The notes: a model not told the origin generated them from the letters alone. Counted from the stretch's first letter, positions 22,432-35,496 are shown. The stretch: 64,000 nt of DNA from Bretschneidera sinensis (GCA_023935145.1 CM043705.1:57940084-58004083); one strand, 5' to 3'. Translations and numbers: made by a program.

Positions 22432-25400
22432 TGACATATGGACGTGCTAGTGCTAGAGCTAGAGTTGGAGTTGTTGATTTGAGAGGGCGTGGTAGGCCCC
22501 CAATATTTTGACGAAGTCGATGTTGAGTCTAAATCTGTGGTTCTTAGAAGGGAAGGTGTTGACAGTATAATTGATATTAGTAGAGGTGTAAGAGAATCTA
22601 AAGTTGAAAAAGATGAGCTAAGATAAGCTCTTACACATGCTCTTGAGAAAATGAATGCAACTGATGATAGAGTTGATAGCCTATAGGATAGACTTGATGA
22701 ACAGGCTAGGGCAGTGCTTGAGGTTGTATTAAATCCAGTAATGATAAATATTAAAAAAAGGGAAAAGTGGGTTTATGCACGAGATGCAGAGAGATTGTTT
22801 TGTTAGATATATTAAGTGAAATGCCTTATTGTTTAAAGGATCTATAATCCTTTTAAGCATGAGTTTGGGTGAAACATGTAGAGAGATTATTTGGTATTTT
22901 ACCAGTGATAGGCAGGCAGAGGGTCACCTTTGCATCATTTGAGTCAGAAAGAGAAGCTTTAGAATGATATGAGGATACTTTTCTTAAGGTAAGTGCATAT
23001 GTTGATAGACTCTTTAACCTGGAACAGGTTTAAGGAGGTTTTCCTTGATAAATACTTTTCTTAGACCTTTAGAGCCCAATAAGATAGAAATTTTATTTAT
23101 TTGAGGCAAATGGGTTGACTGTGGCTCAATATGATAGAAAATTTGTGGTCTTGTCAATGGTTGTACTAGAAATGGTAGACCTAGAGGAGAAGAAGTGTAA
23201 GAGTTTCAAAGATGAACTATGTTTTAAGATTTGATCGAAACTATCTTACACAAGGCATATAAATTATGTTACGTTGGCGAATATAATACTTCAGATTGAG
23301 AAGGATGTGATTGAAATTAGAGGTAGGGGGAATCAACGGAAGAGGTCTAGATTTGAAGAACCTAGAGATGGTACCAATATGAGTGTGCAGGGTGGGAGAC
23401 CACCCAGATGAGGCATTCCTTGTCACAAAGAACTTTAGTACAGAGTCAGAGGTAAGCATGATCTGTTGCTTTTGTAGCTCAGAGTAATATCTGTGGGACC
23501 CTTAGATTTGGGGGATAGATTATAGGAACTGGGAGTCATAGTAGAGGAAGTAAGTCTGCCACCAGAGAGAAGTGGTAATCTGATGTATGATTGAGAGATA
23601 AAAGTTTGTTATAGATGTATCCAAATAAGATATTTATCCTAGAATTGTCAAAAAATTGAAGTGTTTTGTATGTAGAGAAGGTGGATATATCAGTGATGGT
23701 TGATCTTGGTACAACCCATTCTTTTGCATCCAATATTCATATGAAGTCTATTGAAGTATGTATTAGTCCTTTGATGCATAACATTTTTGTTGAAGTTCCC
23801 GCTAGAGATAGAGTGATAATAATAAATCTTTACAAGGGTTGTGTGATTCGTATCAGTGATAGAGAACCTGAAGTTGATTTAGTATCTTTGAATATGGTTG
23901 ATTGTTTTAGAAAGAAGGTAGTGTTCAAGATATGGACATGAGGACTTTAATTTCAAGGAGATCATAAGATACTCTCGAACTATCTTATTTTGCTCTGATC
24001 ACTAGAAGATGGTTGAAGAAGGGTTGTGAGGAGTATTTGGCATATATAATGGATCCTAAAAAGGAAAATATGAAGTTAAAAGAAATCTTAGTGGTTAAAG
24101 ATTATTTCAATGTAATTCTTGATGAGTTTTCTAAATTACCTCATAGCAGAGATGATTAAGTTTTTCATGGATGCGATTCTGGTTTCTGAACCTATTTCAA
24201 TAGCACTCTATAGAATAAGACCTTTGAATTGAGAGAACTGAAGATTCAACCTTAAGAATTGTTAGACAAATAATTTATTCGACCAAGTGTGTCACCATGG
24301 AGAGCCTTTGTATTGTTTGTGAAGAAGAAATATGAAACGATAAGGTTACGTATATATTACAGACCACTGAATAAAATAACCATTAAGAACAAATATTCTT
24401 TACCGAGGATAGATGACTTATTTGAAGAAGTTGTATGGAGCAAGGGTATTTTCAAAAATAGACCTGAGATCAAGGTATCATCAATTGAGGATAGAGAAGG
24501 GAGACGTGTCTAAGACTGCTTTTAAGACACGTTATGGTCATAAGTTTCTTGTGGTGTCATTTGGATTGACGAATACTCTAGCAACATTCATGGATTTGAT
24601 GAATAGGGTGCTTAAACTATTTCTTGACAAATTGTGGTTATAATTATTGAAAACATTTTGGTATATTCTAACAATGAAAAAGAACATGTGAAACATTAGA
24701 GAGTGTGTTAGAAATTCTGAGGAGAGAGAGATTGTATGCTATAATTTCCTAAATGTGAATTTTGACTGAATAAAATAACTTTCTTGGGGCATGTAATATT
24801 TGGAGATGGCATAACAGTTGATCCATAAATGGTAGAGACAATGTTAAGTTGGGAGAGACCAACTAATGTAACTGAGATTAGAATCTTCTTGGGGTTAGCT
24901 GGTTATTATAGATGATTCTTTCAGAAATTTTCTATTATTGTAATACTATTGACTAGACTGACCAAGAAGGAGGTGAGATTTGTATAGTCTGGGAAGTGTG
25001 AGAAAAAATTTCAATTACTAAAGGAAAAATTGACTACAGCTCCAGTATTGGTGTTTCCTTCTAGTGATGAAGGATTTGTGGTGTAGAGTGATGTGTCGCA
25101 TCAATGGTTGGTATATGTGTAACATAGGAAAGCTGTGGCTTATACTTCTAGGTAATTGAAGATTCATGATAGAAATTACCCTACTCATGACTTAGAGTGG
25201 GTTGTTATAGTGTTTACTTTAAAGATTGGAGACATCATCTGTATAGAGCCACTTGTGATATATTCATGGGTTATAAGAGTTTGACATACTTACTAACCCA
25301 GAGAGAGTTGAATTTGAGGCAAAGATGGTGGATGGAGTTGATTAGTAACTATGATTGTACAATTCACTATCATCTATAAAATGCGAAGGTAATAGCTGAT

Positions 25401-26620
25401 GTATTGAGTACAAAGTCTACAAGAAGGTTAACTGCTATTGGAAGTCCTGATGTGAAACTAATGATAGACTTAAAATAGATAAGAATGAAGTTGAATATCA
25501 GTGATAGAGGATCATGGTTAACGAATATGGTTGTACAGTCATCCATATTAAAATGATTTAGAGATGCAAGGTAGAGATGAAGAGATAGAAAAAATTAAGC
25601 ATTGAGTGCTTACTAGAAAGCAATATGAGTTCAAAAATTTGAAATGAGGGTATTTTGGTATTGGAACATGGATTTGTGTTCCCAATGATGCGGAGTTGAG
25701 AAAAAAGACATTGAGAAAGGTACATAATGATGTATATTCAATACACCTGAGTAATAATAAGTGTATAAAGGATTGAGATAAAATTTCTAGTGGTCAGGAT
25801 TAAAAAGGGATGTAGCTGAGATTGAATGGAGCACCATTAAGCATAATGTCAAATAGAGATGCGAGATTTACATCTTGGTTTTGGAGAGGCTTTCAGAAAG
25901 CCACGGGTACACAGTTACAATTTAATATAATTTTTCATGCTCAGACAGAAAGGATTATTAGAGTTCTAGAAGATATGTTAAGGGCAAATGTAATGAGCTT
26001 TTCAGTAAGTTGGGATGCTTATATGCCATCGATTGAAATTGTTTATAATAATCAGTATTAAACTAGTATTGGGATGGCACCGATTGAGACATTGTATGGT
26101 AGGAGGTGTAGAATTCCTATATGTTGGGAAAAAATAGGAGAGAGAAATATATCTGATTCATCAATTATTGAGTTAACAATTGAGAGGATTAAATTGGTTA
26201 GAGAGAACCGTAAAGCAGCACATAGTAGACCAAATAGCTATGCTGATAATAAATAAAGATCTCTTGAATGTCAAGTAGGTTATTGGGTGTAATTAAAAAT
26301 ATCTCCATGAAAAGATGTGTTGAGGATCAAAAAGAAAGGAAAGTTGAGTCTGAGGTAAGTGGGACCCTATGAGGTTATTGAGAAAGTTGAGCTAGTTGTG
26401 AATAGCCTGGATTTGTTTCCAGAGTTGAAGCAGTGACATAACGTATTCCATGTTTCACTTTGGCGAGAGCACTTACTTGATAAATCTCATAATATTTCGA
26501 GCTAAACTATAGAAATTTAGAAAGATTTGGCTTATATACAAGTACCTGTGAGAATTTTAGACAGAAAAGAACAAGTCATGTATAATAAAATAATTGCATT
26601 AGTTCAAATTATGTGACGAA
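22432..26620 (+). pseudogene. Gypsy gag-pol remnant with dead RT site
   Basis: Recognisable segments in order: gag from ATGACATATGGACGTGC (22432); protease near 23696 (MVDLGTTHSF, usually DSGATHSF); RT at 24289-24700 with [27 protein letters not shown] and MDLMNRV, but the catalytic block reads [10 protein letters not shown] at about 24640-24670 where Gypsy RTs have FIDDILVYS; RNase H near 25140-25380 (YNYDCTIHYH-like end); integrase core 25840-26256 (MSNRDARFTSWFW, MAPIETLYGRRCR); and a chromodomain-like tail near 26555. Many stops and frame changes. The Asp-Asp to Glu-Asn change alone would abolish polymerase activity. Confidence 0.85.
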
Positions 26621-26742
26621 ATGAGGATGTTAAAAAGATTATGTGAAAGTGTGAGACAATTATGAAGAAATATTATTCACATTTGTTTCTGGAGTTAGGT
26701 AAGGAAATTTCGGGGACGAAATTTTTATAAGGTGGGTAGATT

Positions 26743-28924
26743 TGTAATACCCGTATTCGTAAAGTAAGGGTAAATAAGTAATTTAATAAATATGATATGA
26801 AATTAAAATAATATATATATATATATAGACACACACACACGCGTGCGCAAAGAATTTAGTATTGAATAAAATAATTCTTTTGAAAAAAAAAGATGAAAAA
26901 AACATGGCAATAGGTGTTGCCACCTGCTGCCAAGTGAAAATTAGAGGTTTGCAAGTAGGATGCATGCACTTTTCGTGGCAGTATGAGAGTTGGGGGGGGG
27001 GGGGGGCTGCTGTTTTGATTTTTTTTTCTTCATATAAATAGTTTAGTTTTTTTCTTTTATTTATTTCTTACCAAATCTTATTTGGTTTCTTCCTTTTACA
27101 ATTCAAACGACTATATTTTTCTAAACACTTAGAGACTGAAAGAAAGATTGAAAGACTAAAATTTTGAAAGGGTTTACGGAAGAATTTTATAAAGAACTAC
27201 GGGGAGCTCTAAGAAAAACATAAGGTAATAATGTGAAGTTTATTTTCGAAAGTTAACATATATGAAATTTCTCGGAATTCAAAGTGGGAATTTTAAAAGG
27301 GCATGAATTATGGAAGAATTGAAGAAAAAAATTAGAAATTTTAATATAAATATTATGTCAGGTGTTAACAATTAGCAACCGGGAAAAATTGCTGAGAAGA
27401 TCAGGAAAGGCAAGGAAGTGATCCATGAGTAGTCCTGAGTGTTACGTGGTGAGTTAGATTTACTTTAAGTAATCAAGATAAATATAAAATATCTAGTGAT
27501 AATATTAGAATAAATTATTAACTTATGCTTTGGTGATAAATGAAAATTTGTTGATAGGTGTGATAAGAATAGTGGATGTGTAGAGAATTATTTTATGAGA
27601 AATAATATTTTTGGAATAATGAGTTGATTTAATAATAAAATCGATAAATGAAATTCTTGATGAGTGATGGTTGATGTTTTGATATGGTTTATGAGGAGAT
27701 GAAATTTAGTGGATCTTGACAAGCTATGATTGATGATTTGATGTGATTTATGAGGAGTGGAATTTAGTGAAATTTTTTAAATAATAATTTGAGAATAATC
27801 ATGATAGCTTATTTAAATATTTGAATTCATATTTGTTTTTATGTTATTGTTCATATGCATATGTATGAAATAAAAGAACCGGGATGGGGCCGGTCTAATT
27901 GAAAAACCATGACAGCCGGTATATAGTGGAAATAAAGGAAAACCAGTGATAGCCGGTATATACTGAAAATAAATACTGTGACAGCTGGTATATGCTAGAA
28001 ATAAAAGAACTAGGAGGGGGGCGATCTAAGATAAAAATATGTCGACATGTGGGAAGACGTTCTCTAATAATAATTAATGCATTGCATTTGTTTTAAATAT
28101 TTATTGTATTATTAAATGTTGAAGTGTTGTTTGGGGCTAGACTAAGATAAAAATATGTCGATATGTGGGAAGACGTTCCCTAATAATAATTCATGCATTG
28201 TATCTATTTTAAATATTGATTATATTACTGAAATGCTGAAGTGTTGTTTGTTATTGTACATTTATTATAGATGAATTAGTCTCACAGAGAGACAGTTATG
28301 GTGAGAAAGAAATATAGAAGTATGATATGATAAGAACCATCTAAATGATAGACTTTATGCTGTGAACCTCATTACGAGGTAATTATGAGATAATTGATGG
28401 TCTTAAGGTGAACAAATATATAAGAAGAAGAGATTGATAAAGAATGAGACTTATGATATGTGTAGTGATAATAGAATGCTATTATCAAATTATATGAGAT
28501 AGAAATGATTAAATATTAAAAAACTATTTATACAAGTTGAATACTTCTAGTAAATTTAATTCATTGAGCTTGTGAAGCTCATCCCTCATTGTACAATGAT
28601 TTCAGGTAGTAGGCAGGACAAATAGTTTGGTGAGTTGAGATTAAGATGAAATCATTATCTGTAAGCCGCATACGTGTCCAAATCCTCAGACTAATGAGAA
28701 AATAAAATAAAATAAAATTTTATTTGTAAATATTCATGCATTTTACGTTGTATATAATGTTAAAGTTAAAATCAGAATGATGTATCTCACCTGTTGAGGG
28801 TTGAGGATTGATATAAAAATTTATGTTGGCGTTATTTTTCTTGTTGCATTTATGCGTCGTGCTGGGATTTTCAAAATGTGACAACACCGTCTCGGGGGTC
28901 GCCAACCAGGGATGAGTCATTACA
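26743..28924 (+). repeat. Gypsy 3' LTR (2,182 bp)
   Basis: It is the partner of the 5' LTR along its whole length, including the (AT)n-(CA)n tract (about 26811-26842, shorter here), a G run at 26992-27006 (interrupted by line break only in numbering), the GACAGCCGGTATAT repeats (about 27890-28010) and the two TAAGATAAAAATATGTCGA units (about 28026 and 28143). It ends GATGAGTCATTACA. Confidence 0.9.
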
Positions 28925-29039
28925 CTAACCCCGCCCGCTCTCCGGGGAGCGGGACCCCGATATTCGTCTGGGGTTTTACAGATCTAGTCCTGTGAAGTAT
29001 GCACCAACTCTAACAATCTCCCACTTGGTAAATACTTCA

Positions 29040-32000
29040 CTCACATGGAAAACTTCCTAGAACTCTATTTCTTCCAGCCCATCTCAATAGCACACCACTC
29101 AAACTTTTCTAAACTAACTGCTTTAGTCAATAAATCTGCATTGTTAACTGCTGTATCGATTTTCTCCATGATTATAACATTTTCTTCAATCTTTTTCGGG
29201 ATGAAGTGATATTTGATATCAATGTGCTTCGTCCGTGAATGAAATGTAGGGTTCTTTGCTAAGAAGATAGCACCTTGATTGTCACATTTCACCTTCACTG
29301 CTTCTTTTTTAAACCCAACTTCAGCACACAACCTTTGAAGCCAAACCACTTCCTTTCGAGCATGAGTTATTGCCATATACTCTGCTTCTGTAGATGAAAG
29401 GACAACAACACTTTGTCTTTTGCTCATCCAACTCACTGCCCCACCAAATAGATTGAACACATACCCGCTTGTAGACCTCTTGCTATCAATGTCTCCTCCA
29501 TAGTCAGCATCAACTAATCCTACAATATCAAGATTCTTCTTACCTCCTAACACAATGCAAACTCTGACGTGCCACGAAGATATCTAAGAACTCTCTTGAT
29601 TGCAGTCCAATGCTTTTTCCCATGATTAGACATATATCTACTCAATACTCCCACTGTTTGGGCAATATCTGGTCTTGTACACACCATGGTGTACATCAAG
29701 CTTCCAACTACACTAGCATAAGGTACGTGCGCCATATTTTCAGCTTCTTCCTCCGTCTTCGGACATTGTTCCGTAGATTACATGGTTCCCAAAGGTATGA
29801 GAGTCTCTACCAGTTTGCTGTCAGACATGTTGAAATTCTTCAACACTTCTTCAATATACTTCTTTTGACTTAGCCATAGTTTTCAATTTTCACGATCCCT
29901 CTTTATCTACATGCCCAGGATAAAGTTTACTGGCCCTAGGTCTTTAATGTCAAGCTGCCGTGCTAAGAATGCCTTCACAGTGCTAATCATTTTCCTGTTA
30001 TTTCCAATCAACAGTATATCATCCACATACAAGGTTAAAATGACAAAATCAATTCCTAGCCTTTTCACGTAGATGTAGTGATCAACATAGCTGCGAGTGA
30101 ATCCAAGCTGAATGGCATATGTATCAAACTTTTGGTACTACATCCGTGATGACTGCTTTAGTCCGTACAAAGACTTCTTCAATTTACAAACCAGCTCTTC
30201 CTTGCCTTATTGCTCACAAAAACTTCAGGCTGTTTCATGTAAATTTTCTCCTCTAAGTCCCCATGAAGGAAAGTTATCTTCACATCCAGTTGCTCAATCT
30301 CTAGATCATAAGCAGTTGCCATAGATAAGACACATCTGATAGATGTCAACTTTGCTACCGGGAAAAATATCTCATTATAGTTAATTCCCTCTATTTGCGA
30401 GTACCCCTTTGCAATCAGATATGCCTTGTACTTTTCTACCATTCCATATGCATTTGTTTTCTTCGTGAAAATTCATTTGCACCCAATTGCTTTCCTATCT
30501 TTAGACAATTTCACAAGGCTCCATGTTTCATTCTTGTCCAGTGCTTGCATCTCCTCTTTCATAGCATCCTCCCACAGATTTGCATCCTCCGAGCTTCTTG
30601 CCTCTTTTACTATGCTAGGATCATCACTAGTAATATTTAAAGCATATATATAATACACTACAAGCACTAGGGGAATACTTGATGGGTGGTCTCCTAACCC
30701 GTGTCGTTCTCTTTATGACAGGCGTGGTCTCTACCTCCGAGCCAATATCTGAATCCTCATCCTCTACATCAGAAACATAAATATCTTGCTTAGACCCAAC
30801 TGAATTAGTATCTGAAATATCTGGTGCAGTCTGTGAGGTAGTCTCCCACTCTTTATCTCCCGAGCTAAGATCAATCTAAACCTGTTTTGGTTGTTCCGGT
30901 ACATTTTGGATAGCCGCCACATCCCTTTGTGTTTCCCTGAACACAACATCTCTACTGTAAACTGTACTCTTGTTTTCTGGATTCCATAACTTGTACCCCT
31001 TGACCCTATCCTTATAACCAACGAAGATCCACTTCACTGATTTGCTGTCAAGTTTGTTCCTATTTTCTTTTGGCACATGCATATAAGCATCACACCCAAA
31101 CACCCAAACATGAGTCAAACTCGGCTTATTCTTGAATAATTCTTTAAACGGTGTCTGATCTTGTAAAGCTAATGTAGGTGACCTATTTTTCAGATAATAT
31201 GTCGTAGCTACAGCCTCTGCCCAGAACTTCGGCTCCAAGCCTACACAACTCAACATACTCCTCGTTTTCTCCATGAGTGACCGATTGAGTCTTTCGGCTA
31301 CCCCATTCTGTTGAGATGTATATGGAGTTGTTTTCTATCTTGCAATGTCATTTGCCATACAAAATTGCTCAAACTTGTCTGAGCAAAATTCCCCTCCATT
31401 ATTTGTTCTCAGTACCTTTATCTTTCTTTCCATCGGATTTTCTACCAATGCTTTAAACTCATAGAACTTATCAAATGCTTCAGCTTTACTCTTAATGAAA
31501 TAAATCCAAGCATACCTTGAAAAATCATCAATTAAAGAGACATAATACCTTAATTTTCCAAGAGATTGGACCGAAACTAGCCCATACACATCACTATGTA
31601 TTAAATCCAGAATACTGTTTGCCCTAGTGCTAGCAGAATTGAAACTCACACGATTATGCTTGCCATGTAGACAATGCTCACATAAACCAAATCTCAAGAA
31701 GCAATCTAGGACTCCCTTCGCCATCTACTTTGATAATAAATTAGATAGTCCATTTTCACCGATATGCCAAAGCCTTTTATGCCATAACATAGAGGACATT
31801 GCCTCATCATCAGTCGCCTTCTCAGAGATAAAACCTCCATTGCACTGACTTTGTACTGTATTTCCCAACAGCTTGTACAACGTACCATATCGAACATCTC
31901 GTGCAGTTACTAACGATCCATGAGTCATCTAGCACAAATTTTTGTTACAGCTGAAATTCACTCCCCCATCTGCCATCTTGCTGACTGATATTAGGTTCCT

Positions 32001-33120
32001 GCTGAGACCCGGATTATGCATTATGTTTGGAAGTGTTCTGACTGTCCATCATTCATCCTCAACTGTACCTTTCCATGACCAATAATTTTCATCGGAGATT
32101 TATCTCCCAATAAAACATCTCCTCCATCAAAGGTTTCATACTCACGAAACCAGTTTTTGTGAGGTGTCATGAGAAATGATGCTCTTGTGTCAATTATCCA
32201 AACACTCTGATCTGATTAAGTCAAACAGGATGCCATATTTAAGTCACCAACATCATCATCATGCTAGTTCCTGTTACCTGAAGCTGATATCTCGCCTGTT
32301 CTTTTTTCAGGGTTCATACTCTTACTTTTGCATTCATTCTTTAGATGCCCAAGCTTCTTACACTTCCAACACTTCAACCCAGATTTATCCCTACTTTTCG
32401 ATCTTCCCCTGAACTTGGGTTTATCACCATACCACTTGTAGTCTTTATCATGGGTTCGTCCACTCACAGATAAGGCCTCATTTGACGAGTTTTTTGTACC
32501 CTGCCACCTCATCTCCTAAGACAATAGGGCTGCTATGACATTCTCAAAAGACAAATCAGTCGTATCACTACCAATCGCAACTATAAAGTTATCCCACAAA
32601 TCAGGCAGTGAACAGAGCAACGTAATAGCCTTATCGTCATCCGCCACATCAATACTAATAGATAATAACTGACCTATCAAAGTGTTGAACTCATGTAGAT
32701 GAACAGAGAAAGAATCGCCCTTAGCCATCCGAAGGTTGTACAACTTCTTCAGCATAAACAGTTTGTTTACTAGAGATTTACTTTGATTAAGGCTTTCCAG
32801 CTTCTTCTAGAGATCTTTCGCAATCTTTTCACCATAAATGTTTATCAGGACATAATCGACCAAGCACAGCCGAATCAGACTTCCTACCTTACGATCGAGC
32901 TTCTCTTACTCCGTGATGGTCACTGAAGATGATGTCGAAACTACCACCGACGACGCCTCTACCGTGGACGCTGTACTCTTCGGTATCTCATCAACTATCA
33001 CCGTCCACATATCCCTATCCACGAGTAGATCCTCCACCTTCAGTTTCTATAACTCGAAGCTCTTCCCTCTGAACTTCTCGATTTCAATTTGTGATCCAAT
33101 CGACATCTCTGATCGTTAAT
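29040..33120 (-). pseudogene. Copia-2 gag-pol remnant, frameshifted
   Basis: Read right to left on the minus strand: a gag segment (32755-32264) with zinc knuckle CWKCKKLGHLKNEC; a protease site near 32190 reading IDTRASFLMTPHKNWF where DSGAS is expected; integrase 31928-30876 with its zinc region and HSDVYG, but RTNNGGEF where the second catalytic Asp should be; RT 30667-29547 with YVDD (about 30025); and RNase H 29553-29065 ending near WCAIEMGWKK. Segments occupy at least three frames with stops between them. It encodes no working polyprotein. Confidence 0.85.
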
Positions 33121-33133
33121 CCTTGAACACAAG

Positions 33134-33145
33134 GCTCTGATACCA
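33134..33145 (-). other. Primer-binding site of Copia-2
   Basis: TGGTATCAGAGC on the minus strand complements the 3' end of plant initiator tRNA-Met, the usual Copia primer. It lies two bases inside the 5' LTR. Confidence 0.9.
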
Positions 33146-33147
33146 AT

Positions 33148-33553
33148 TGAATGATTCGAGACCTGTTAATCACACGAATTATAAACAGAAAGAAAGGAAG
33201 ACAAGATTTACCCAGGTTCACCCAATAATAGGGCTACGTCTTGCCGGAAGTTTCTTATTAGCAACCTCACAAATCTCTCTATTACAATGTATGCTCAGTA
33301 CATAAAGAGTATTTATATGCAACTTAAGACATCCTAATTAGGGTATAATTAGGATTTCTGTTATGCTGCAGAACTACAGCTCTTTATGGGCCCAAGCTCA
33401 AATCGCCAAGTAAAAAACCAGACCCAACTCATGTACATGATCTAAAAGTTTCAGGGGCGCTGCTCTCTAATCTCTGTCCGCTTTCTGAAAAATGGGATCA
33501 TATATTCATCCAAAGTTCTACAAATCTAATCTCGTAAAATATACACTAACTCT

Positions 33554-33557
<4 letters not shown>
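33148..33557 (-). repeat. 5' LTR of Copia-2
   Basis: On the minus strand it begins TGTTAGAGTTAGTG and ends GAATCATTCA, two bases before the primer site. It contains the CCCAATTAGGG-type and GGGCCCATAAAG blocks shared with both partial copies at 19061-19383 and 19800-20122. The TGTTAGAG end is much richer in A/T than the matching end of the 3' LTR. Confidence 0.9.

Positions 33558-33614
<57 letters not shown>
33558..33614. repeat. (TA)n microsatellite
   Basis: About 55 bp of uninterrupted TA, followed by GACAGACACGTGTGCGTGCGCGTG. It abuts the Copia-2 5' LTR, so the target site was probably already a TA tract or the tract expanded after insertion. Confidence 0.95.
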
Positions 33615-33616
<2 letters not shown>

Positions 33617-34259
33617 GACACGTGTGCGTGCGCGTGCACATAAACATATACATTATTCGGAAGTGGAATAAGATATTTTAAGAAACATTAGTGAAAAGGG
33701 CCCACAATGAGCACCCAGTCACGTCACTCACGTGTAAGTCGTAGCAATAAGCAGAGAGTCTAGCTGAAAATGAAATTAAATATCAACAGAAAAAAAAAGG
33801 AAAATTAAATTAAATAAACCTTGAATGAATGATGTTTGCATAAGGATTAAAGCCAAGACAGCTTTGAGTAACGAAGAAAGCGACCAAAGAAAAGTGTACT
33901 CTTCCACTCGTGAGGGTTCTCACAGAGACACGCACATCACATTGTAAACAGCTCACATAACAAGTGGATTAATAGTATTTAATATATCTTATTTATATAA
34001 TAAAATAAAATAAAAACATTTTATTTAATAATTACGTGTTGATGTTCTTGTTTTATTATGATCATTAGTAAATCATTCACATTTTAATTAAGTCTAGATC
34101 CTCAAATCACAGTGGGGTACTATCCATGTTTTGTGGGGTCCACTTTTCTTTAGATAAGATAATTTTTATTCCAAAAAGGCTAATGAACCTTACAAAGAAT
34201 TAAAAAGCCCCACCCAGAAAACTAGAAGCCTAATCAAGGCAACAAAAAACAAAACCACT
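33615..34259. other. Intergenic DNA, no gene seen
   Basis: AT-rich, with CACGTGTAAG and CACGTCACTCACGTG near 33719-33735. No ORF with family resemblance and no repeat ends recognised. Confidence 0.5.
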
Positions 34260-34830
34260 TTGGGCAGTGATGCCTCAGTTCCTAACAATCAAACACCTAG
34301 AAAAAAACATGGGAGTTAAGAAAATTGAAGCTTTCATCTTTAACTTCTTGAACAATATGATTAAAGACAGCAGAAACATCATGGTGCAGTTGATTATGTA
34401 ATCTTTGATTCTTTTCTTTTTAAATATGGTAGATAAATGCATTCCATGCTAACAGTGTTGGGATTCTTTTTGGAGAAAAGAGAGGCAACCCAAGAGAGTT
34501 GAATCCCATCCAACAGTGTATCTACATAAGAATGCCGGAAAGCTGCAGAATCTTATAACAAACGAGCATAGAGAAATTGCGGCTGGAGAATAAAAGATTC
34601 CTAATTTCAATATGCACAGAACAAAGAATGTTTTTTTTTTTTTTTTATCAACGGTCAATCCCTAAGAGAGTAATCTTTGATTAAAGGCAAGTGTATCCAT
34701 AATAGCAAGCCAAAAAATGAAAGTACTTCAGATGTTTGTAGAGAACCAAATCAACTTGTGCCAAAACCCAACTGCATAATTCGCACAAATCCCATGTTGA
34801 GACAGTGTTGAAAACTTCAGTTGGTGAAGC
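34260..34830 (-). pseudogene. LINE 3'-end fragment (zf-RVT region)
   Basis: The minus strand shows traces of the reverse-transcriptase zinc-binding (zf-RVT) region that ends plant L1-type LINE ORF2 proteins. Near 34760-34690: WHKLIWFSTNI, then FWLAIMDTLAFNQRLLS. Further on: LLAWNAFIYHI, stop, KEKNQRLHNQLHHD, then EVKDESFNFLNSH at about 34320. Stops, a poly-A run and frame changes break it. The RT and endonuclease are not present. Family known from motif style; no catalytic part to confirm. Confidence 0.6.
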
Positions 34831-35496
34831 TAGTCAAATTAGAGTCATTCTTTGGAAAAATTCTTTGTATAGTACAGTGTCATGAGAGATATATGGCACA
34901 AGAGTTCACCTCATCCTTAAATAAAAACAAAATATCTTTTTTTTCATTCTCTTCTCGTACCATTTAACGGTGAAATGAACAATTATGTCATGTATTTTTC
35001 ATGGCACTGTGTCAAAAAAAAAAAACTTCTTCATTCTTAGTGTCTGGGAGAAAAACTCCAAATATTGAGCCTTGAACGTCCTAAAGTCAATAGCTTACTA
35101 AAGAATTTTTTTTCTGACGAAAGTGGAGTCCACTTTCATCAATCCGTCATTGATCTCCATGATCAATCTGAACCGTTACTACCACATCTACAGCGTATCA
35201 TCTTATGGGGTTGCTCAACGGACTGCAAATGCCTCCTCTAGCTTTTTATTTTCTCTTTGTCAACATTTACAGAAAAATATAGATAGACATACACGATGAG
35301 AAGCAAACTAATCATTTCTTTGTTTCTTTAATTCTATTTTTGGTTTCGCTTGCCAACTTAGATCGCGTTAGCAATCAATTATTTTCCCCTCTTTACTTAT
35401 AACAAAATTTTTCGTTAAATAATATAATTTAAAAAACACATTAAACACTAAGGAGGGTTAGCATTTGTCTTGATTAACACGCTTGATAGTAGTATT
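34831..35496. other. Intergenic DNA, no gene seen
   Basis: No ORF or repeat ends recognised. The segment near 35110-35240 (GTGGAGTCCACTTTC, GATCTCCATGATCAATC) is less AT-rich than its surroundings but gives no protein similarity by eye. Confidence 0.5.

Larger units (their letters stand above)
20123..28924 (+). mobile_element. Tekay/Del-like Ty3/gypsy element inserted in the Copia-2 3' LTR
   Basis: Both LTRs (20123-22333 and 26743-28924) have TGTAATACC…TTACA ends. The primer site TGGTATCAGAGC is at 22338-22349 and the purine tract ATAAGGTGGGTAGA is just before 26743. The flanks TTAAC (20118-20122) and CTAAC (28925-28929) form a 5-bp target duplication with one mismatch inside Copia-2 LTR sequence. 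Domain order gag-PR-RT-RH-INT is that of Gypsy, and long LTRs plus a chromodomain-like tail (RILDRKEQ) suggest the Tekay/Del chromovirus lineage. Confidence 0.9.
19800..33557 (-). mobile_element. Copia-2: minus-strand Copia element split by a Gypsy insertion
   Basis: The 5' LTR is 33148-33557. The 3' LTR is in two pieces, 28925-29015 and 19800-20122, separated by the Gypsy element at 20123-28924. Joined without the duplicated target the 3' LTR is about 409 bp, matching the 410-bp 5' LTR. The primer site (minus strand TGGTATCAGAGC) is at 33134-33145. A purine tract CCAAGTGGGAGAT precedes the 3' LTR at about 29016-29028. Flanks ATACA (19795-19799) and ATATA (33558-33562) could be a target duplication with one mismatch, though the right flank is a TA repeat. 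Confidence 0.9.
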
